Assembly (NCBI GenBank): GCA_023548195.1
Contig: JAJHZJ010000577.1
Location: 984,574-1,048,573, forward strand
Length of the DNA: 64,000 nucleotides
Reading direction: 5' to 3'
From: Bettongia penicillata ogilbyi
Taxonomy: Eukaryota > Chordata > Mammalia > Diprotodontia > Potoroidae
Shown here: piece after piece, positions 57,985 through 64,000 of the stretch
Layout: every line of letters begins with the position of its first letter
How positions within the stretch are numbered: the first letter of the stretch is position 1
Program-made: the position numbers and the translations under genes
The notes under the pieces: model-generated
Seen by the model: only the letters and a program-made list of their open reading frames with translations
Database searches by the model: none
What the model was told of the DNA's origin: nothing

Positions 57985-58885
57985 TCCATCCTCCCTCACT
58001 TCAACACTTGAGGAAACACGCAAATTATTCATTCATATTACAAACTTCACTTCATTCCTGGCTTCCTTCATCCCTCTATATAATCTCTTCTGTCACATTC
58101 TTCCAAATCATGATAGATTTTCCATTTATACACCAAGATATAATATGCTAGTAACTGTAAAAGGAGGAAAATAACCACAACTCTGTCAATTGTCTCATTG
58201 CATTAGAAAAGCTTACTTTTTTTCTGGTGAACAGCTATTAATATTCAGTGTATGAAGTGTAGCTATTAAGCTATTTTGGATACAGTAAGTTGTTCCTAAA
58301 GAAAAAAAAAGAGCCAATCTTGCACATTATAAACTAATGTCTTACAATATTTCATCATTAAAAACAAATTTATTTTTAAGTGAGCAGTATATTCACAATA
58401 TTATAGAGGCTTGATGACTTCTGACTTTATGCTTTTGTGATTTCAAAATCTAGATTTTACCAAATTATTGTATGTGAAATGTGAATGAAACAAATGACAC
58501 TAGGACAGAGAGCATGTACCCCAAAGTTAAATAACTAAATCTCTGAAAAATAGAGGTCAGTCAAAATGACAAATAGTAAAATAAAGGGTACATGTATCAT
58601 TTTTGTAGAATGAAGAAAATTACTGCTGTCTAGTGACAGATTACATGGCATTTAATCTTTCATTGTGAACTATATTCATAAAAAAGAGATACAATAATCT
58701 TTTCATTTATGTGCACATGACAGAAGAAGAAGGGGGCTTGAGGCACCAAAAGAACAAAAAATAGGGCAGGAAGAGGATGACAGAGGTAACAGAGGAACGG
58801 AGCAAAAAGGGCATTCCAACATGGGAGGACCAACAGAGAAGCCTAAATCCTGATTTCTATCCACCCTGCCCTATCAGCCAAAGCC
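57981..58885. other. No gene recognised
   Basis: AT-rich. Open frames at 57890-58174 are low-complexity readings through the AC repeat. Confidence 0.4.
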
Positions 58886-58889
58886 CCAT

Positions 58890-58985
58890 GCAAGACAGTA
58901 TTCCAAATACTACCCAGTGTATGCCCAGCACGTAGTATAATACCTGGCCCATAGCAGACACATCATATAAGTTTATTGATTGACT
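58890..58985 (+). repeat. L2 3' end fragment
   Basis: TATGCCCAGCACGTAGTATA, ATACCTGGCCCATAGCAGAC, TTTATTGATTGACTGAATG. Confidence 0.75.
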
Positions 58986-59290
58986 GAATGATAAGGATTG
59001 AACAAGGCCCTTGTGAAAGTGTGAAAGGAATCACTGGAAACGGAGGGAGAAGTTCTTGACTCTGCAGGGACTTAGATGGGGACCTTTTACTGTATGGTGC
59101 CATCAGGGGCCACTGTTGGTCATTTTGGCCTATGTCTTGCCACTGGACTCTGGAGGAGAGAGTGAGGTTAATAACTTTGCACAGCTCTGTCTCACTTAAA
59201 TCCAATTCACTTGCAAGTCAAGACATCATGGTCTCAATGTCATTTGTCTCCTACAAGGAAATGATGAAAAACAACAGCAAAAGTATTTTT
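58986..59290 (-). repeat. Unnamed interspersed repeat, copy 2
   Basis: Reverse complement of the family seen at 18441-18560 but longer. On the minus strand it reads ATGACATTGAGACCATGATG and GACTTGCAAGTGAATTGGAT, then an open frame LSETELCKVINLTLSSRVQW of about 80 codons with no known domain. Confidence 0.55.
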
Positions 59291-59821
59291 GCGATTGAAG
59301 CCTTCTGAGCCCGGGACAAGGCCCTCAGATAGAATTCAGATCCTTCATGACAAAAAGAAGCCCCTGTTACTTCCTAAAATCCACCAGAGACTAATTTTAT
59401 ATATTAAGAAGAAATGTTGCTAGGCAGTTGAGGGTGCTATCCATAATTAACACCTTAGAGTAGATTAGCAGCTAAATCAGATAACTTTTTTAGGTAAATG
59501 CACTAAAGGAATGAGACATTTGGTTGGGGAGAAGAAGGGAAGGACTGAGAATTAATTTTGAAACACTTTACAATAGAGCAAGGCAGGCCTAGGTGGTGGC
59601 TACAGTGGGAAGATGTTAGAGGTGACAATGGGTTCTTAGACCAGAGAAAGAGATGACGAAAGAGCTGCATAAAAGAAGCAGGGGTTCAGACACAGAGAGG
59701 CAGAGGCCAAGAAATATCTGACAAGTGTAATTTTTTCCAGTGACTGCCATATCTTATCCCCTTCTTCCAGCAGACAAGCACAGTCATCACATAACCCCTA
59801 TCAGGATCACTTTGCTTAGAA
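59291..59821. other. No gene or clear repeat seen
   Basis: Purine-rich near 59520-59720. Confidence 0.4.
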
Positions 59822-60328
59822 CAACTGTTCTCAAAGTGTGGTCTTGGGACCCACTGAGACCCTTTCAGGAGGTCTGTGTGGACAAAACTTCTATTAAAGT
59901 TTTACTATTGTCTTTTGTCTTAGTAGTTACTTTCATAATAATACTAAGACATTTTAATTTCCAACCTGGTAAATAATGATAGATAATGGAATGTTTTGGA
60001 GCTGGCTTGAACCAACTCCCAAGAGGCAATCATTAATTTTCAGTGGGATGATCTACACTCCAGAAATCCATAAACACTATATAACAGGACTTGACTTACT
60101 GTTGACTGTCTAGACTTAAGAAAGTAGTGGAAAAACCATCAAAATGCAGATTAAACTTTGTGTTGTAAATGTATTTTTGAAGAGTAGAATTAATTGTTAA
60201 ACATTCACTAGCACAGCAAAGGATATAACTTACATAAATAAAAGCTCTTTGGGGGTGGAGGGGATCTTCAATGATTTTTTAGAGTGTAAAGAGAGCCTGA
60301 AAACAAAAAGTTGGAGAATGACTGACCC
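59822..60328 (+). mobile_element. hAT-like non-autonomous DNA transposon (about 0.5 kb)
   Basis: The left end CAACTGTTCTCAAAGTGTGG and the right end AAAAAGTTGGAGAATGACTG form imperfect terminal inverted repeats of the ..TTCTCAAA.T.TGG type typical of mammalian hAT/Charlie-like elements. Internal phrases such as TTTCATAATAATACTAAGAC and TTTTTTAGAGTGTAAAGAGA fit the same family. No transposase frame is present. The 8-bp duplication is no longer readable. Confidence 0.7.
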
Positions 60329-60329
60329 A

Positions 60330-60780
60330 GAGTGACAAGGTGAGGAGGAGGGTAAGGGCAAGCCAGTTGGTGACATATATGGAAACCCAGGGAGCAGGCT
60401 CAAGAATAGGTACATACAGCACACAGTGTGTGTTAAGAGTTACTCTACGCTGTGTGTCATCCCACATACGAGTGGCTGAAGAGGGCCTCTGGAATCAGCT
60501 ACAAATTAACTAGTCCCCCTTTTCCAGATACTACTTAGCAAGCTAAAGCTACCTTGCTATTTCAAAATGCCTTTTCAGGAGTCATGTCAAAAGTAAATTG
60601 ATTGAATTTCAGTCTAAAAGGACATAACCTATAATAAGAATAAAGGAAAAAGCACTAGACATACTGTGACGATGACAGCTTAGCTTTGAGCTTTGCCTCT
60701 GACATTGACTCATTTTTCGTGCACAGATCCTATTTTTCCATTAGTCTATAATCTTGGGCAAGGAATCTTACCTAATTTTT
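60330..60780. other. No gene or clear repeat seen
   Basis: Mixed composition. A weak MIR-like trace lies near 60640-60780 (TCTATAATCTTGGGCAAGGA). Confidence 0.4.
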
Positions 60781-60789
60781 CTATCTCAT

Positions 60790-60985
60790 CAGCACAATCA
60801 ATCAACATTTACGATGCACTCACTCTGTACTAGGCATTGTGTTATGCACTGCGGATACAAAAAGAGGGAAGAGATAGTCCCGATCCTTAAGGAACTTTCA
60901 ATCTAATGGGGAAGACAACATGCAAACAAATACATACAAGACAAGCTATGTATAAAATAAATAGGAAGTGATTAACAGAGAGAAA
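60790..60985 (+). repeat. Old mammalian interspersed repeat, L2-like
   Basis: TCAATCAACATTTACGATGC, TGTACTAGGCATTGTGTTAT, TCCTTAAGGAACTTTCAATC, TAATGGGGAAGACAACATGC. Confidence 0.75.
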
Positions 60986-61139
60986 GCTTTGCACAGAGTA
61001 GTTTCTTAACAAATGCTAAGTTGAACATTTACTCATTCTCAGAATGTTGTTTTCTCATCTGAAAAAAGGGGGAATTACATACAATGTAAGTATTGCCTAC
61101 CATACATGTTGTGAGAAAAGTCCTCTGTAAAGTATAGAA

Positions 61140-61235
61140 TGCCACATTAATGTAACTTATTATTATGGTTTGTAATTACTACAGAATCTGTCACATAGTA
61201 GGTACCTAATAAATATTTGCTGATTAGTTACTCAG
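61140..61235 (+). repeat. L2/MIR 3' end fragment
   Basis: TCTGTCACATAGTAGGTACC, TAATAAATATTTGCTGATTA. Confidence 0.7.
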
Positions 61236-61963
61236 TGAATTTGAAAAGATACTGAAGGCTATCTGCTTTTGCTGAGGCATATATTTCTTACTTGGTCAAA
61301 GAAGTTGAACTCCTTCACTTTTTCTGGATATGAGGGCAGATCCGGGATGTCTTTTCCTACTTGTCCTCAATTTAGAAATAGACAATATTAAGTCTTAAAG
61401 AATTAGCCTCACTAAAAGTATTTATTAAACTGATGTCTGCACAGGTCATGTTCTCAAGCATTATATAAAACAACAGAGACATTGTAAGTACTTCTACAAG
61501 TCCTGAAGAGAGGTGACTAAAGCTTTTTAGACCCTGTAAAGCTCTAGGCTTTTCTGCTGATTGTGTCCTGTAATATACTAGGGTGCTTAAAGTGATGCAA
61601 AGTATAACTTACCATTTGTTTAACTGCACAAACTACGTTAGGTATCTGTCATGAGACTCTCTATGCATCAGCTTCTGATTAGCTGCTGGGAGTTCAAATC
61701 CTTGGTGATTAACTATAGAACTGGGTCTGACCTGGGACCTGCCTACCTGAGCAATCATCTCTATTCTGCAATCAAGACCCAGCTGAGATCCTTTAACAAC
61801 ATATACTGGATTGCCTCTCTGCATAGTTGGCACCAAGTTATTCCTGCTTGCTTCAAGTTCTGACATAGACTTCCCTGGCAGAAGTGTGTTTCTTCCATGA
61901 CAAACTTCAAAAGTGCCTTAAACTATTTGGGAATAATGGTGATCTACAGATCCAAGGTTTATC
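61236..61963. other. No gene recognised
   Basis: Open frames at 61633-61866 on both strands lack domains. Confidence 0.4.
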
Positions 61964-61977
61964 CTATTCACTGTCTT
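61964..61977 (+). repeat. Target-site duplication of HAL1 copy iv, left copy
   Basis: CTATTCACTGTCTT against CTATTCACTTTCTT at 63703-63716: 13 of 14 bases agree. Confidence 0.82.
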
Positions 61978-62814
61978 TTTCTTTCTTTTTTTTAAAATTC
62001 ATTCATTTAACTTTTTATATTCATTTTCACAAAATTTTGGGTTCCAAATTTTCTCCCCATTTGTCCCCTCCCCCCACCCCAATACACCAAGCATTCTAAT
62101 TTTCCCTATCACCAATCTGCCCTCTCTTCTATCATCCCTCCCTTTCCTTGTCCCCATCTTCTCCTTTGTCCTGTAAGGCCAGATGACTTTCTATTCCCCA
62201 TTGCCTGTATTTCTTATTTCCTAGTAGCAAGAACAATACTCAACAGTTGTTCCTAAAACTTTGAGTTCCAACTTCTCCCCATCCCTCCCTCCCCACACAT
62301 TCCCTTTGGGAAAGCAGGCAATTCAATATAGGCCATATCTGTGTAGTTTTGCAGATGACTTCCTAATAGTCATGTTGTGTAAGACTAACTGCATTTCCCT
62401 CCATCCTATCCTGCCCGCCAATGCTTCTATTCTCTCTTTTGATCCTGTTCCTCCCCAAGAGTGTTGATGTCAAATTGCTCCCTTCTCCCATTGCCCTCCC
62501 TTCCATCATCCGCCCCACCCTGCTTATCCCCTTCTCCCCCACTTTCCTGTATTGGTATATACTCATACCAAAATGAGTATACATTTTATTCCCTCCTTTA
62601 GTCGAATGTGATGAGAATAAACTTCATGTTTTTCTCTCAGCTCCCCTCTTTTTCCCTCCACTAAAAAGTCTCCTGCCTTCCTCTTCTACGAGAGATAATT
62701 TGCCCCATTCCATTTCTCCCTCTCTCCTCCCAATACATTTCTCTCTCACCACTTAACTTCATTGTTTTTAAGATATGATCCCATCCTATTCAATTCACTC
62801 TGTGCTCTCTGTCT

Positions 62815-62895
62815 CTGTGTGTGCGTGGACGTGTGCATGTGTGTTTACGTGTGCACACGTGTGTGTGTATGTGTATGTGTGTGTGTGTGTAATCC
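62815..62895. repeat. TG/CA microsatellite in the HAL1 copy iv 3' UTR
   Basis: TGTGTGTGCGTGGACGTGTG through TGTGTATGTGTATGTGTGTG. Confidence 0.9.
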
Positions 62896-63217
62896 TACCA
62901 ACTACCTAGATACTGAAAAGTTCCAAGAGTTACAAATATTGTCTTTCCATGTAGGAATGTAAACAGTTCAAATTTAGTAAGTCCCTTATGACTTCTCTTT
63001 GCTATTTCCCTTTCATGCTTCTTTTCATTCTTGTGTTTGAAAGTCAAATTTTCTTTTCAGCTCTGGTCTTTTCATCAAGAATGCTTGAAAGTCCTCTATT
63101 TCAGTGAAAGACCATTTTTTTTTTCCCCTGAAGTATTATACTCAGTTTTGCTGGGTAGGTGATTCTTGGTTTTAGTCCTAGTTCCTTTGACTTCTGTAAT
63201 ATCATATTCCACACCCT

Positions 63218-63487
63218 TCAATCCCTTAATATAGAAGCTGCTAGATCTTGTGTTATCCTGATTGTATTTCCACAATACTGGAATTGTTTCTTTCTAGCTG
63301 CTTGCAATATTTTCTCCTTGACTTGGAAACTCTGGAATTTAGCCACAATGTTCCTAGGAGTTTCTCTTTTTGGATCTCTTTCAGGCAGCAACCTTTGGTG
63401 CTTGTGGGTGGAGGGACCTGCGTGGCTGCTGGAGATTGTGTCCCTGAAGCCTGCTTGGATCTGTTCCTCTTGGTGCTGTGCGGCCAA
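63218..63487 (-). pseudogene. HAL1 copy iv: leader frame joined to the ORF1 C-terminal domain
   Basis: One open frame of about 89 codons runs from leader sequence (ending STHKHQRL) into the ORF1p C-terminal domain, LPERDPKRETPRNIVAKFQ through ITQDLAASILRD. It begins at GTG, not ATG, in the annotated span, so translation is doubtful. The C-terminal half is the nucleic-acid-binding end of ORF1p, here without its trimerising coiled coil. Confidence 0.7.
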
Positions 63488-63702
63488 AGCAGGGCTGGGC
63501 TCTGCTCTGGGTCTGATGCGTGGTGGACCTTTGGTGTCAGTTTTTCAGGTCTCTCTGGAACAGAAATCTCCTCCACTCTGTTGCTGTGTGGCTTCCACTG
63601 ATCCAGAATTTGTTGGGAGTTCTTCTTTACAAATATTTTATGGGCTGTGGGTTAGGAGCTAGCATATGTGAATCTTTCTACTCCACCATCTTGGCTCCTC
63701 CC

Positions 63703-63716
63703 CTATTCACTTTCTT
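63703..63716 (+). repeat. Target-site duplication of HAL1 copy iv, right copy
   Basis: CTATTCACTTTCTT, pairing with 61964-61977. Confidence 0.82.
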
Positions 63717-63744
63717 GAAGGAGACCATAATAGGATGCAAAAGT

Positions 63745-63885
63745 TGGATGATCAGTGTGTCCAATCCCCTTATTTCATATATGAGGAATCTGAGAGTCAG
63801 TGTCTAGGGCAAGTGTTGCCCAAAGTCAGACAGGTCTGACTCCAAAGATCAAGAACACTTTCCATCATAGCATACTGCCTTCCTC
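63745..63885 (-). repeat. MIR-like SINE fragment, reverse
   Basis: TTTCATATATGAGGAATCTG, AGTGTTGCCCAAAGTCAGAC. Confidence 0.6.
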
Positions 63886-64000
63886 TCAAAACTATTTGTG
63901 ACCTACTTTATCATAATATTATGAAGAAGAAAGACAATTGTAATCAATTTGAATATCATACAAAATCTGATTATGTTTAACACCAATAAATTCTCACATC

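Larger units (their letters stand above)
61978..63702 (-). mobile_element. HAL1-like element, copy iv, lacking most of ORF1 (about 1.7 kb)
   Basis: On the minus strand it starts GGGAGGAGCCAAGATGGTGG and has the first 300 bp or so of the leader. It then passes directly, near 63388-63398, into the ORF1 C-terminal domain and continues to the usual 3' UTR and A-rich end. Both target-site copies survive, so the insertion is bounded. The missing piece is the rest of the leader, the coiled coil and the RRM. Confidence 0.88.

Overview
The window is mammalian and almost certainly marsupial. It carries tRNA-derived SINEs of the marsupial type, degenerate marsupial-style L1 elements, half-L1 (HAL1-like) elements and many MIR and L2 relics. 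I see no operons, no dense coding and no tRNA or rRNA genes. The base composition is AT-rich apart from one CpG-rich transposon leader.

The only host coding sequence I can support is one internal exon on the minus strand at 20735-20942. It encodes 69 codons of a short-chain dehydrogenase that I recognise as DHRSX, including the catalytic YxxxK motif, with consensus splice sites at both ends. The rest of the window is then most simply the two large introns that flank this exon. I found no second DHRSX exon by eye, but short exons could be missed.

Everything else is transposon history. From 1 to 9.9 kb there are decayed non-L1 LINE fragments of RTE-like and another non-LTR type, together with MIR and L2 pieces. 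From 10.0 to 15.7 kb lies an old L1 split by a 2.8 kb HAL1-like element that still has a 14-bp target-site duplication. From 15.7 to 36 kb come the DHRSX exon, SINEs, MIRs, an internally deleted HAL1 and low-complexity tracts. From 36 to 39.4 kb there is a hAT fold-back and an antisense RTE. From 39.8 to 46.35 kb there is a near full-length L1 interrupted by a 510-bp solo LTR with a 5-bp duplication. From 46.6 to 52.4 kb there is an L2, another RTE and simple repeats. From 52.4 to 55.4 kb there is an antisense HAL1 with a CpG-rich, tandemly repeated leader. From 55.4 to 62 kb there are L2, CR1/L3 and hAT pieces. From 62.0 to 63.7 kb there is an antisense HAL1 that has lost most of ORF1.

No novel defence, biosynthetic or regulatory system is evident. 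The most informative items are the DHRSX exon, the readable nesting order of the transposons, and the four HAL1 copies, which differ by discrete internal deletions and by a repeated 5' leader. Repeat family names come from recognition of sequence, not from a database search, and boundaries are approximate unless a target-site duplication fixes them.
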